Shown piece after piece: positions 23,561 through 36,235 of a DNA stretch of 64,000 bases. Every line of letters begins with the position of its first letter. Position 1 is the stretch's first letter. Below the pieces are notes generated by a model. The model made no database searches. It was not told the origin of the DNA and saw nothing but the letters and a program-made list of their open reading frames with translations. This stretch comes from Lamellibrachia satsuma (lineage: Eukaryota > Annelida > Polychaeta > Sabellida > Siboglinidae). The translations under genes were made by a program, and so were the position numbers. The stretch lies in contig BSQZ01000104.1 of NCBI GenBank assembly GCA_033239005.1, positions 866,501-930,500 of the forward strand, written 5' to 3'.

Positions 23561-25450
23561 CTGATCACTAGGCATTTCCAACTGGTTTAACGGTATAGGC
23601 TAGTCGCTGTAGACTTTTCCACCTTGGTGCTGTGTATATCGGCTGGTAGCTTTAGATTTCCACCTTGGTACTGTGTAGTGACTAGTCACCCGCTGGTCAC
23701 TCTAGACATTTCTACCTTGGTGCTGTGTAGTGGCTGATCACCCGCTGGTCACTCTAGACATTTCTACCGTGGTGCTGTGTAGTGGCTGGTCGCTGTAGAC
23801 ATTTCCACCTTGGTGCATTATAGTGTAGGCAAGTGTTTCCAACTGTGGTGGCTGATCACAAGGCATTTCCAACTAGATTCACAGTATTGGCTAGTTGCTG
23901 TAGACATTTCCGCCTTGGTGTTGTCTAGTGACTAGTCACTGTAGACATTTCCACCTTGGTACTGTGTATATTAGTTGGTCGCTGTAGACATTTCCACCTT
24001 GATGCTGTGTAATGGCTGGTCGCTATAAACATTTTCACCTTGTTGCTGTTTAGTGGCTTGTGACCTGCTGGTTACTGTAGACATTTCAATCTTGGTGCTG
24101 TCTAGTGGCTGGTCACTGTAAACATTTTCACCTTGTTGCTATGTAGTAGCTGGTAACCTGAAGGTCGCTGTAGACATTTCAACCTTAGTGCTGTCTAGTG
24201 GCTGGTCGCTGTAAACATTTCCACCTTGATGCATTATAGTTGCTGGTCACTAAAGACATTTCCACCTTGGTGCTGCATTGTCGCTGGTCACAGTAAACAT
24301 ATCCATCTTAGTGTTGTGTAGTGGCTGGTCACTGTAAAGATTTCCACCGTGGCGTTGTGTAGTGGCTGGTCACTGTAGACATTTCCACCTTGGTGCTGTG
24401 TAATGGCTGGTCACTGTAGACATTTCCACCTTGGTGCTGTGTAATGGCTGGTCACTGTAGACATTTTCACCTTGGTGCTGTGTAGTGGCTGGTCACTGTA
24501 GACATTTCCACCTTGGTGCTGTGTAGTGGCTGGTCACTGTAGACATTTCCACCTTGGTGCTGTGTAGTGGCTGGTCACTGTAGACATTTCCACCTTGGTG
24601 CTGTGTAGTGGCTAGGCTTGAAAAAAATCATGATTTTTTTTTAATGTGGCATATAGACATTTATATAGATGTTTATATTTATAAACTCAAACGTTTTTTA
24701 TTCAAATCGATTTGGCACTAGTCTTAACAGAGGGTACATGATTTTTGCTTATATAAAGACATTAGGCAATGTCCACAAGGCCTTACCCCCTGTAGTTGCA
24801 TAATCTGTCTTGGAAAGAAGAGCATGCTGTGTGTCTGTGGCTGTAGCTATGATAATTATTGTTTGCTGAGAGGGTGGATTAGCACCTGTCCAGAGCTCTG
24901 TGTACTCTATGGGTCTCCAACCAGACTGCAAACTGGTACAGTATTAAACAGTTGTCACCAAGACTGTCTCACTTAAGTCAACATACTGAATTGGTAATAA
25001 CTAGCACAAGCTCTAAGTGGACTTTAACTCAGGGCTTCTGACTTGAAAAGATACTTCTTCTTAAGACAAGTTTGTGTGGCTTCACTGCATTCAGAAAGGG
25101 AATAGCTCAAACATACACAATGTCATAAAATATTTGACTATCAGGCTGTCTGGTGACAATACAACTACACAAGTGTGCACACATTGTGCTTTTGTATTAA
25201 AAAACATACAAAACTTTGTTGACCTCGATGCTTGTATACAATTATTTGTGCTAAATTAATATAAATCACCGATTAAAAAAAATCTGAAATAAAAAATCAT
25301 AAATCAATGATTAAAAAAATATTTTTTTGGTGATTTAAATCAAACAACCCTGGTAGTGGCAGGTTGTCGTAGACATTTCCACCTTGCTGCTGTGTAATGG
25401 CTGATCGCTGTAGACATTTCCAGTTTTCCACCTAGGTACTGTATAAAACC
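23560..25450. repeat. 41-bp minisatellite, split by a hAT-like MITE
   Basis: Units of 41 bp (TAGTGGCTGGTCACTGTAGA then CATTTCCACCTTGGTGCTGTG). They are diverged at the left and nearly identical near 24360-24612, then interrupted by the MITE at 24613-25352. One to two diverged units follow to about 25450. Confidence 0.93.
24613..25352. mobile_element. hAT-like MITE, copy 2, with exact 8-bp target-site duplication
   Basis: Ends are TAGGCTTG and CAACCCTG. GTAGTGGC flanks the element at 24605-24612 and 25353-25360. The 3' half shares a long segment with copy 1 (for example GATGCTTGTA near AAACTTTGTTG). It is 740 bp without a recognisable transposase. Confidence 0.87.
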
Positions 25451-25714
25451 CTGCTGTATATTTGGCACTTGTCCGAGTGCATTGGGGGGAGGGAGGCTGG
25501 AAGAAATGTGGGATTAGAGTTGGCTCTGCCAGGGGTATAGATGTAAACGCCAGGCCCAGGAAGCGGTAGAAATGACCTAGTTTAATAATGTACAAAACGA
25601 TCCCAAAAAACGGAAAATTAACAGTTGGAATTCACTGGTCTGATCATTTATATATATATTGCTCTTTTACAGAACTGTAACATTTGTCTGGTGTTACTAG
25701 TCAACCACCGATAA

Positions 25715-25880
25715 GTAGAGTCTGTAGCATGGTGGTTAGAACAACAGAATCTCGGTTTCAATCCTGTTGCTGCCGTTTCGAAGTTTAGGCAATTTCATTC
25801 AATCCACCTTGCCTCGGTTCACCAAGCTGTAGGAACGAGTACCTAGCTACAGTCACAGTGATGAATGTATATGAACAAAT
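25715..25880 (+). mobile_element. tRNA-derived SINE, partial
   Basis: TAGCATGGTGGTTAGAAC (A-box-like), GGTTTCAATCC (B box), then TGCTGCCGTTTCGAAG, as in the other SINE copies. The 3' region differs. Confidence 0.6.
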
Positions 25881-27493
25881 TGTCTTTGAGTAGTAATTGC
25901 AGTGTGGCTGAAATCTTCCCAGAGAAGTCGAGTTAGTGTTGGAATAAACAGGATCAGGACCCCTGGAAGGGTTCTTAGACCCTGCCCATATGGGGCAAAT
26001 TATGGTAAAAGGTCATTGGAACTAGTGTAGATGTCGAACATTAACGGGGGAGTAGGTGGACCTACCGTCGTCAGTTATCCATGTGAAATTGAACTCGTCA
26101 ATATTCAGCTCGTATTTTGCTTAAGTTGGGCACAAATAAGAATCTTGATTCAGATTGAAATAAACGGGGGTGGTGGGGGACTTTCTGTGTTCTGTGATTT
26201 TTAGTCAGCTCACACATTGTTTAAGTAACACCATATTGATTTGCTGTTATTGGCCACAGTCAATGCATGCGTGAGAAAATGCGAAAACACGAGATCACAG
26301 AAATAATGCGCCTACAACGGCCTCATGTGCAACAAATAATCGATTTTACCATCAAAAGGAAAAGTGACACATTTCTTCCAAAAGGCGGGAACGTGGGACT
26401 GAGGAAAAAAGCAGTATTTCCTGGGTAAACGTGTAAATGTTGACACCCCTGGTATGGTTGATGACATCAGACAGGGCATGTCTGACTGTGTAAATGCAGC
26501 AGATGGGGTCAGGTAGTGTTAAGGTCAATATCACTACAAACACTACACACCTACTTGAATATTCCTGCACTAATTCTGGATGTGCGTCATAGAAAGTTGA
26601 AAGAGAGTGGCGACTGTCATCAGTACACTTGTTTAATGTTTATTCTCTCGGTTAAGATGCCCCTCTAGAATTAGACAGTCTGCCAGAACTTTGTGTCACG
26701 AGTTCTTGTATCGTAGATACTATAGAAAGCTTAATTTACAAGGGAAAGTACAACCGAAATTCATCCCATAAATTGGGCAGTTCGTCAAAATATTGTGTCC
26801 CGCATGACTGCATATTCGATATGCTCTATCCAGTACAGGGGTGCAGTATGGATTGTCATATATTGGGCATGTATGGACTTAGTTATTTACGTAATGATGT
26901 GGCCAATGAAATGAGGCCTGCTGTAAAGATGGACCTGTTGTTTATGTTTTACCACGGTCAGTTCCTTCCTCATGCTGCATGCAGAATGGCACATTTGATG
27001 ATGATGTAACTATTGTTTGCATCATCGCTTACAAAATGACTATTTGCTAAGATAATTAGCCGTGTGAAACAAACATAGAATGATACATTTGTGATGTGCA
27101 TCACTCGACGACTGGCAGAGGAGCTCAATAAACAGACGCAGCCTGTTGTCCAATTATTTGTGCTACTTCGCCACTGTATCATATGATTTGCGGGCTTCAC
27201 AAAGGTACCATTTAATATAAATAAATCATATGTATTTTCATCCCCATCCTGCTACTTGTGTGGTCTGTGTTGACACAGTTGTGTTTGTGTGCCAGGGTGG
27301 TGGAGAGTTAGTCAGGGGCACATTAAGTCCGTGCCACTGAACACTTTATTCACACCTGTTCACTCGGTGAACGCTGAGTTACTCCATTTGTTGCGAGCCT
27401 AGCAAGCAGTTGGATGTAAAACTTCACATTTGGTCAGCTGGTTTATAATTACGTAGAGAGTGGTACTATTTATGAATTAGTGTAGTAAGTAAG
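25881..27493. other. Unassigned intronic DNA
   Basis: No recognised gene. A 78-codon open frame at 26773-27009 has no family resemblance. No array. Confidence 0.3.
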
Positions 27494-27496
27494 TTT

Positions 27497-27760
27497 GGCG
27501 AGGTGGTCGAGTGGTAGAGCGTCGGACTTTCGGTTCAAAATCACCTGTGGTAGAGAGTCAGACTTTTCGGTCAAAGGGACCTGGGTTCAAAACCACTCCC
27601 GCCATTTCAAAGCTTGGGCAACTTCGTTTACCCCACTTTGCCTGCGTCTTTTGGAAGAGACAGTAAAAGCCATTGGTCCCTTCTATCTTGTGGCTACGCC
27701 AGGGGAAGTAAAAGACCCCACACAGGGAAATGGAAAATACCTGCTGTGGATTCACTAATT
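27497..27760 (+). mobile_element. tRNA-derived SINE with duplicated head
   Basis: GGTCGAGTGGTAGAGCGTCGG (A box) is followed by a second partial head with TGGTAGAGAGTCAGAC, then GGGTTCAAAACC (B box). The body contains GTCTTTTGGAAGAGACAG and CCCACACAGGGAAATGGAAA. It is the best-preserved copy on this strand. Confidence 0.8.
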
Positions 27761-27939
27761 CTAGAGAAGGAAAACTCTTAAAATAAACTACTCCTATGTT
27801 AGCTCAAGACAGGCCTGCTTGGAGTTAAATGGCATAAGTTATTAGTCAAGTAAGACTATCACAGTGAAACATCTCTGGTTTAGTCCTGGCAAATATGCTC
27901 TTGCACTGACTTGCTATTAATAATTATAGCTTCATATTG

Positions 27940-28035
27940 CACACATGCACACAAAGTGTATGCCTGCACACACACACAAAGTGTATGCCTGCACACACAC
28001 ACAAAGTGTATGCCTGCACACACACACAAAGTGAA
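27940..28035. repeat. (CA)n-containing tandem repeat, three to four units
   Basis: Units contain ACAAAGTGTATGCCTGCACA separated by CA runs. Confidence 0.85.
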
Positions 28036-28094
28036 AAACTCAACTTATTTTTGTATGAAATTTTGGTGCTGCAGCTTTAATAAAGTGTAAAGTA

Positions 28095-29145
28095 AATCAC
28101 TGATCAATGCAGAGGTGCCAAATAACATTGCACAAAAAGTAAATCACTGAGGTGCCAAATAATAATAGTAATAATAATTGACTTCTATGGCGCCTATATC
28201 AGGAACCTGAGCTCAGAGGCGCGACAAAACAGAATCAGTAAGCGTGATCGTAAACAGGGATGCGCAAAAGTCAGTATCAGAACGAGGGACAACCGAACAT
28301 TTATGGTGGGAATGCAAGTTGGAATAGATATGTCTTGAGTTTTTTTCGGAAAATAGCAATAGTTTCTGATGTTTTCAAAGTGATAGGGAGTTCATTCCAG
28401 ACCCTAGGCGCAGCAACAGAGAAAGCACGTTTACCCAAGTTAAGTATTGTTTTAGGTACAATAAGTTGTTGTGAAGTTGATGATCTTAGCTGCCTAGTGA
28501 TATTTGAAAGATGCAGGAGACTAGCCAAGTAGGATGGTTGTTGTGTAGATAGAGCACGATATGCAAGAGTGGAAACCGAGGCGCCCTGAGAACCACACGT
28601 GCCAGACAATTTTGTACTCGTTGGAGTTTAGCCAAGTCTCTTTTAGCAATGTTATTTAGTAGTGAATTGCAATAGTCAAGGCGGCTGCGAATTAGTGCCG
28701 TTGATATTGTTTTAGCAGTAGATATAGATATGTGACGCCGAATTCGACGAAGATAACACTGCACAAAAAGTAAATCACTGAGGTGCCAAATAACATTGCA
28801 CAAAAAGTAAATAACTGAGGTGCCAAATAACACTGCACAAAAAGTAAATCACTGAGGTGCCAAATAACATTGCACAAAAAGTAAATCACTAAGGTGCCAA
28901 ATAACATTGCACAAAAAGTAAATCACTGAGGTTCCGAATAACATTGCACAAAAAGTAAATCACTGAGGTGCCGAATAACATTGCACAAAAAGTAAATAAC
29001 TGAGGTGCCAAATAACATTGCACAAAAAGTAAATCACTGAGGTGCCAAATAACATTGCACAAAAAGTAAATCACTGAGGTGCCGAATAACATTGCACAAA
29101 AAGTAAATCACTGAGGTGCCAAATAACATTGCACAAAAAGAGGAA
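28095..29145. repeat. 37-bp minisatellite, split by a LINE fragment
   Basis: About two units at 28095-28165, then a LINE fragment, then about ten units at 28758-29145 (AATAACATTGCACAAAAAGT then AAATCACTGAGGTGCC). Confidence 0.92.
28170..28757 (-). mobile_element. L2/CR1-like LINE, 3' end of the reverse-transcriptase ORF
   Basis: Minus-strand translation gives TALIRSRLDYCNSLLNNIAK then LAKLQRVQNCLARVV, and in another frame LGKRAFSVAAPRVWNELP then FRKKLKTYLFQ. These are typical C-terminal segments of non-LTR (L2/CR1-like) ORF2 proteins. A frameshift separates the two parts. A TAATAATAG-like run at the left end is a plausible 3' tail. 5' truncated, not functional. Confidence 0.82.
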
Positions 29146-29940
29146 GATCTGCCACTCTTCGTGACAGTCTCTGAATTAGGTTTGACGGTATAGAGAGATG
29201 ATGTGATGTCGTCACGCGGCGTGGTAGCTGGTTCTAAAGGTGTAGCCGCTCAGCACGAGAACCTGCTGTCATCGACCATTTATTTTGTTAATTAAATGCA
29301 ACAGTTAACTTAAATATTGAATCTGCTCATCATTAATAAACCCACAGACTCAAACAGTTCAAAGAAATGTTGGGGAAAAACCATCATCAAAAAGCAATAT
29401 AAAAATTTTGAAAGAAAGATCAGCAACATGCAAAGAAAAAGCATTAAATAGAAATAACAGTTATTATTATTAACTTGTTAATGTTCAGGGAATCTAATCC
29501 TCTTCATTATTGTTAGTGTGTTGAGGACAAGAACACTTTCAAAGCTTGAACACTTTCAAAGCTTACGTTAAAATACACTGTTTTAAGCCCGCCTTGTAAT
29601 CTTTATATGTTACATATTCTATTACCACAGCATATTTAATTATTTGTAATTGACAACTAATATTTTATTGTCTAGTTATCAATTAATTTTATTAACTATT
29701 TATTTAACTACCAATGGTACTTTATATTTTATACTTTTATGTGTGGTTTAGTTTCTCAGTTTTAGAAATATTAAATTTATTATTATTATTTATATTTTAG
29801 CATTTTAGTTTTGTAAACACTAGTGAACAGAATTTTACTTTGGATTTTAGTGTCTAAATAAAGCTATTATTATTAAAAATAATTATCAGTACCTTTATAG
29901 GTTTTGCCTTGGTACTTTACGGTGAATAAAGCATGAAGTG
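29146..29940. other. Unassigned AT-rich intronic DNA
   Basis: No array or exon recognised; short TTATTATT runs. Confidence 0.3.
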
Positions 29941-29949
29941 CAATGAACA

Positions 29950-30065
29950 CATGTTATATATAGTATTGTATATTATAGTGTTGTATATATAGTATTGTAT
30001 ATTGTAGTGTTGTATATATAGTGTTGTATATTATAGTGTTGTTTATATAGTGTGGTATATTATAG

Positions 30066-30109
<44 letters not shown>

Positions 30110-30335
30110 TTGTATATTATAGTGTTGTATATTATAGTGTTGTATATATAGTGTTGTATATATAGTGTTGTATATATAGTGTTGTATATTTAGTGTTATA
30201 TAAATAGTGTTGTTTATTATAGTGTTGTTTATATAGTGTGGTATATTGTAGTGTTATATATATAGTGTTGTATATTATAGTGTTGTATATATAGTGTTGT
30301 ATATTTAGGGTTATATATATAGTGTTGTATATTAT
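29950..30335. repeat. AT-rich TATATAGTGTTGTATAT array with internal (TA)n
   Basis: Degenerate units of about 13-30 bp with TGTATATTATAGTGTTGTAT, and a TA run at 30072-30105. Confidence 0.92.
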
Positions 30336-31674
30336 TGCGATCAAACTGGGTGTTTTACAACATTAATTTTTTTCCTTGTCTAAAAATTTGGGAAGTGATA
30401 AAGGCTACAGGTGTGACTCTCAATGTGGCGTCTGCAGTCGAGGGCAAAACACAACACCATCGAAAAAGCATATCTAAAAGTGTTTGTTGAGAACCAGAGA
30501 GCTGGTTGTTGTACTGGTTCTCAATTAGTGGATTCAAAATCAGTACATTTTAAAACTTGAAATTGCGGTTTAAAGGTATATTTTGGCTCAAAATCAGTAC
30601 ATTTTAAAACTTGAAATTGCAGTTTAAAGGTATATTTTGGCTCAAAATCAGTTGATCAAGAAATTCTGTCCAAATTCTGTCAAGAGACTTGGCACATATG
30701 TCAGTGGTGTCTTTACACTCATGTGATTATCATGTGACAGACTGATCAGTGATGTGTTTGTACTCACATGACAGTCATGTGATACCAAGGATGGGTTCAA
30801 CTACAACTGTCAGTTACAAGTGTCAGTTACAACTGTCAGTTATAGTCAACTCAGTTACATTTACAACTCTTAAAAAATACATTTACAATTACAGTGTTTC
30901 AAAAATAAATTACAATGCTACATAAAAGGCCAGTTGCAATAGTTGATAGGTTGAGCACAACGACAGAAATATTACATGTCTCATTACAGCACATTTTAGA
31001 CAGGTTTTAGGTGAATTTATGTTTACAATTTCCAATAAAAATTTACATTTACTGCAATACAGTTTTCACAAACATGCGGCATTCATGGCAAATAATAATT
31101 GTAGCCGTGTGGAAATGACTGTGGTTTTGAGATAACCCATGTGTTGTGTGTGCGGTAGGACTGAATGAGTGGGCTTCCTGTCATACGTGGGCAGCCTACA
31201 CCTCTGGTTGTAATCTGAAGTGACAGTGGTCTAAGTAGGAATCTTGACCTTTGTCACAGATCCGGTTGTGACAATGGTGTCTCATGATACTGTGGTGACA
31301 GCCTCTGTTGCGTAGTGTCTGCGTTTACATTCAGTGCCCTACGTGGGGACCGCATTCTCGGAGCCGGAAATGTTGACCGAGTTGTCTGCCATATTTTGTC
31401 CACATTGTAACAGTTGTGTCATGTACACTGACCCCAGGCCTGGCCTGCTGGCCCAGTTGCTTGCACTCTCTCACAGGGCGTTCACACATTCAGACGGTCG
31501 TCGAAACAAATGTAGCATGTGCCACTGCACCAGTGTTGTATAGTTGCTAATTAGTCCGATCGGAGACAGGCTGCTGTTCTGCCTTTTGGTTAGCATCTCG
31601 AAGTGCGTTGAACAAATGTGTGTTCAATGCACTATCTTCTGAAAATATTTATTGTTTTACTAAGCAAAGAAAAA
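30336..31674. other. Intronic DNA with a 2-copy direct repeat
   Basis: CTCAAAATCAGTACATTTTA begins a segment of about 55 bp present twice (30532-30645). Between 30790 and 31080, CAGTTACAACTGTCAGTTA-type repeats occur. No exon recognised. Confidence 0.5.
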
Positions 31675-31775
31675 GTGGGATTCTTGATAAACCAATGGCT
31701 TCCTTGTCGACTTGCCGTCTGGAGCTTGTTGCTTTGGACGGCGACCATTTTAAATCTGGTTGAATATGGTCATTT
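31675..31775 (+). mobile_element. LINE 3' tail, severely truncated
   Basis: GATAAACCAATGGCTTCCTT and the following segment match the 3' tail of the LINE copies at 50238-50700 and 62060-63395. No coding part is attached. Confidence 0.6.
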
Positions 31776-32049
31776 CTGTGTTCAAAACTATTGATTTAAT
31801 TGTGAAGATTATTCAGGAAAGGGATTGCTGCCACTAAAATCGGTGTCTGTCCCTCTTGTGTTGCTGATGGTTGCCACTGGAAACCAAGAACTTGGCTGGT
31901 GTTGTCACGGTTTGTGTACAGGGGCTGTGATCTCACCCTTCACTTACATCAAAGAACAGCTAATCATTGGATTAATGAGCAAGACTGAGCCGGGGAACCG
32001 ATTGAGTTACCACATACATTCTTTATCCATTGCTCGTCTGTCTTTCTGT

Positions 32050-32412
32050 CTTTATAATTCCCTCATCAGTTGATTTAGCCAGTCACGAATCAGGTTCGCT
32101 TAAGTCGAAATTTGTAGTGAGTGTAAGTAACATACACAGTTGGTTTAAATAAAAGAGTGCATAGTTAGACGACACACTTTTGTTAAAATCATCGAAAGAA
32201 TTGACTTTGATCATCAGATCAAGTAACTTGTGCAACTGTGCATAACTTTATATTATGATATACAGAAACTGACCTCATTTGTCCTTTTTTGCCGAATTTT
32301 GACCGGGAAAAATCACTTACTAGTTTGATTATTTCACCAAAGCAAAATAAAAATTTGTACAAACGATCGAGCTAGCGTGTGGTAGGACTTCGATACTAGA
32401 TAGGTTTCATTT
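32050..32412 (-). mobile_element. Interspersed repeat family X, near-complete copy
   Basis: Reverse orientation. It runs from CAGTTGATTTAGCC (3' end) to GATACTAGATAGGTTTC (5' end), with TTTTGTTAAAATCATCG and TTATTTCACCAAAGC inside. It gives the best estimate of full length, about 360 bp. Confidence 0.7.
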
Positions 32413-33753
32413 TCCGTGAAATGAAACGTTTGAAAAAATTCGAATTGAGGAGGAACGTGTAAATGTTGGAGAAACACCCCTGTGTGCATGCTGTCTCCCG
32501 CAAGGGGCCCAACATTGGGATATTTGGGGTGTTACACCACTAGCGCAGTGCCAACTACTGTGGTGACGTCAGTGTTGTGGTGACACACAGACTTGACTAA
32601 CTTTGTAATAAAGACAATGATGGGCACATTTTAACACAGGTGTTGTCATGGCACCGCCCACAGTGGTGGGGGGGTATTCATGCTTGTTGACAAGTCCAAA
32701 GACATCAACTTGTCATTATCCCGATGGCAAGGACATAGTTGTGGGCGGTGATAGCATTGTGATAAGTAGCATGACGTACCCCTTTCGGGGGTTTAGTTCT
32801 GTGTTTTTCTCACCTGACATTTAATTAAGCAAACTTTGTGATGAATCTGAGCATTAATTTTGTGTCGGTTGATTTGTTTGTAGCGTGTTGTGTGAAATGA
32901 GTGTCACTCGTGATGTGTGCATATGTAGGTTACTGCATAATTTTTGTTTAAAATTTAGAATATATTTTGGACCTTGTATGGTGACTAATTTGGTATTTTC
33001 TTTGATACGCTAAATACAATGTTGAAAACTTAAGCAAAGTTATATGTATACAAAACTTTAAAATATTCATGAGGTTACAATTCCAAGTATTTTGGGGCAG
33101 GGTTGAGAATACTTTTTTACTTGGGTTAAGAATACTTTTTTTACTTGGGGTAACCTGTCCGTTTCTCCCTCCAGCCTTGCCTTCAGAGCCAGTGGGTGAA
33201 CACATCGCCTCCTGTCACGCCAATAAGTGCAGGCCAGCCTGTCATTTGTTAAGTTTCCAGTCATGCCAAAAAGCCATACATTAGCATGCAGTGCGTTGAA
33301 CGTGTCCAATCAATGCTGACTGTCCATTAGAATGGTAATCCCTGACGTCGCTCCCAGCCTGTGGGTGCTGCGTGCGTCGAATACTTATTACATCCATGTC
33401 GGTACTTCCCAATGCATGCCACCGTCACACGGCAGTGAATTATATAAGACGGCTTTCTCATTCGGATTACTTGTGATCATTTAATGTTCTTGGCAAATAA
33501 ATCGTCGCATGGTGTGCATGGTTGCATGCGTGCGTGCGTGCATGTGTGCATGCAGTGTAGGCTTGCGCTGATGATAATTAATATTTGTGCAATTTAGTCA
33601 GGCTTCTGTGTGACGCAAGTGGTAGGATCATATGTCACGTGAAAGACTACTCATTTAAATTAGATTCACTAACACATTGACAGTCATGTTTACAACTGTC
33701 TGGCTCTTGTTTGAGGAACAGCAACTTGGCATCTGTGATAGTGGACGACTAGT
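32413..33753. other. Unassigned intronic DNA
   Basis: No exon recognised. Short GCGT/GCAT alternations at about 33520-33555. Two near-identical AATACTTTTTTACTTGGG segments at 33107-33150. Confidence 0.35.
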
Positions 33754-33754
33754 T

Positions 33755-34330
33755 TGGTGACACCTTTCTGTTTGGTGACGCCAATCTATTTGGTGACACC
33801 TGTCTATTTGGTGATGCCTATCTATTTGGTGACACCTATCTATTTGGTGGCACCTATCTATTTGGTGACACCTGTCTATTTGGTGATGCCTATCCCTTTG
33901 GCAGCACCTATCTATTTGGTGACACCTATCTATTCGGTGACACCTATCTATTTGGTGACACCTATCTATTCAGTGACACCTATCTGTTGGTGACACTTAT
34001 CCATTGGTGAAGCATAACTATTTGGTGATGCATATCTATTCGGTGATGCCTATCTGTTGACACCTATCTATTTGGCGACACCTATATATTTGGTGACACC
34101 TATCTATTCAGTGACACCTATCTATTTGTGACACCTCTATTGGTGACACCTATCTATTGGAGATGTCTTTGTATTTGGTGACGCATATATATTTGGTGAT
34201 GCCTACCTATTCGGTGACACCTATCTATTTGGTGACACCTATCTATTTGGTGATGCCTATCTATTTGGTGATGCCTATCTATTTGTGACACCTATCTATT
34301 GGTGACACCTATTTATTGGTGATGCCTGGT
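33755..34330. repeat. 18-bp tandem array
   Basis: About 30 units of TATCTATTTGGTGACACC, with GTGATGCC variants and single-base deletions on the right side. Confidence 0.95.
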
Positions 34331-34829
34331 AGAATCATAATGACATAAGCATCTATAATGACATAAGCATCTATAATGACACAAGCATGTCTGTTGTGTT
34401 GATATGAGAGAATATCACTTTATATTCAGATGTACATGAATGCAATGAAGTGTAGAAAACTACCCAAGTATCTGTGTTAAACTAAAAAGTAAATTACTTG
34501 GCGGTTGACTACAGCAGGCTGGGGTAAATAAAAACTAAAGGCTAGAGTAAATCATAGGTGAAAAAATGTGTGTAAATGAACAATACCTGTGATAGTTGCA
34601 TGATTACAGGCAGTCTTTGGTCAAACTATTGCTACTCGTCTCTGCATTTGAAAGGAGTGAAGGAATTTGACAAAGCAAACTTAGGCAAAGTTAGAGGTAG
34701 TTGCTTAGACAAGCTTAGATACAGTTGGAGTTAGTTTCACCTGTTTCAAAGGTGGTCTTTAGGCTTGTTTTTTTACCTTCTGACACAGACCCTGCATCCT
34801 CCTTCAGTACATGCAGAAATATATAAGCC

Positions 34830-35222
34830 ATAGGTGAAAGGTTTGTAGTGGCAGGGGTAACTTCACAGGGTGGATAAGGGTCTGCAATGGCAGAGGTAAC
34901 TTCACAGTGTGGATAAGGGTCTGCAGTGGCAGGGGTAACTTCACGGGGTGGATAAGGGTCTGCAGTGGCGGGGTAACTTCACGGTAGATAAAGGTTTGTA
35001 GTGGCAGGGGTAACTTCACAGGGTGGATAAGGGTCTGCAGTGGCAGAGGTAACTTCACAGTGTGGATAAGGGTCTGCAGTGGCAGGGGTAACTTCACGGG
35101 GTGGATAAGGGTCTGCAGTGGCAGGGGTAACTTCACGGTGTGTATAAGGGTCTGCAGTGGCAGGGGTAACTTCACGATATGTATAAGGGTCTGCAGTGGC
35201 AGGGGTAACTTCACGGGGTGCA
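34830..35222. repeat. 39-bp tandem array
   Basis: Ten units of 39 bp, core GATAAGGGTCTGCAGTGGCA then GGGGTAACTTCACGGGGTG. Open frames on both strands follow from the 13-codon period. Confidence 0.95.
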
Positions 35223-36235
35223 GACTGTTTCATTTAATTCATTGTGACAAACATTTAGATTGACATACATGTCTACAAACTTGTAATGTGACACTCACAC
35301 CAACGCACTTTTATCATGGCATCAACCTCAACACACTTATATTGTGATATTCACATCAACACTCTTACAGTGTCATATCAGAATCAACACGCTTTGATTG
35401 CAAAGTTTACACCACACCACTTGGACTGTGATACCCACATCTATGGCAGTTAATCTCTTTTATTAATCTCATGATAAAAGATATTATATTTGATCTGAAC
35501 AGAGAACAGGAACCGATAGCCACCTTCTATCTGGCTAGAGCATGTAATCTTTTGTGTGATAGGATCAGTGTTTCTTGCCCAGGGAATAAGATGTCTGCCC
35601 TGTAACAAAATTCATTACAGGACCATATGGAAAATTAGCATGACTACCCTTTTTTGTGGTGTTGCACAACATTATATTGCAGTATTTTTTCTACACGATA
35701 CATATCGCGATACGTCTTTGACATACTGGTATATATTATAAATTAAAATTTTTTGCATTTTCGTCTTGTCAAAGTGAGATTAATAAGTAATTATAAGTTT
35801 TGACCAAACCAGATCCAGTCACACATCTTTATTATTATTAACTGTTCATGGTTCAGGTTTGAGTAATTTATTCTCAGTTTAAGTTTGTAAATACCAGAAA
35901 GTTTGTAAATACCAGAAAGCATATTTGTGTGTTTATGTTTGTGTGTTTGTTTTATGACTATTTACTTAATGCAATGCATATAATTTAAAAGTCTGTATTT
36001 TCTATGTTTACAACTCTGTTTAAAATATAAAAAATATTTCTACAGATTAAAACAATTGTTTAGTTATTATTTAATGTAAATACCAGTCAGGCATGTTAAA
36101 ATACAATATAATAAAACAGGTTAAGCCATTTTATAGCTTAACCAAAACAACCACAATATATAGTGATACGTATCGCGATATGGTCCTTTGTATCGCGATA
36201 CAAAAAGTTTGTACATCCCTACTTTTTTGATGGTA
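35223..36235. repeat. AT-rich region with TATCGCGATA palindromes
   Basis: The 10-bp palindrome TATCGCGATA occurs at about 35703, 36169 and 36188, surrounded by AT-rich DNA. The right part ends GTACATCCCTAC. This may be the inside of a MITE, but I could not fix its ends. Confidence 0.5.

Noticed and set aside
27497..27580. Functional tRNA gene (good A and B boxes)
   Set aside because: Head is duplicated, the cloverleaf cannot be completed, and a shared SINE body follows; it is a SINE.
34830..35233. Leu/Pro-rich minus-strand frame of 136 codons
   Set aside because: 39-bp array with 13-codon period.
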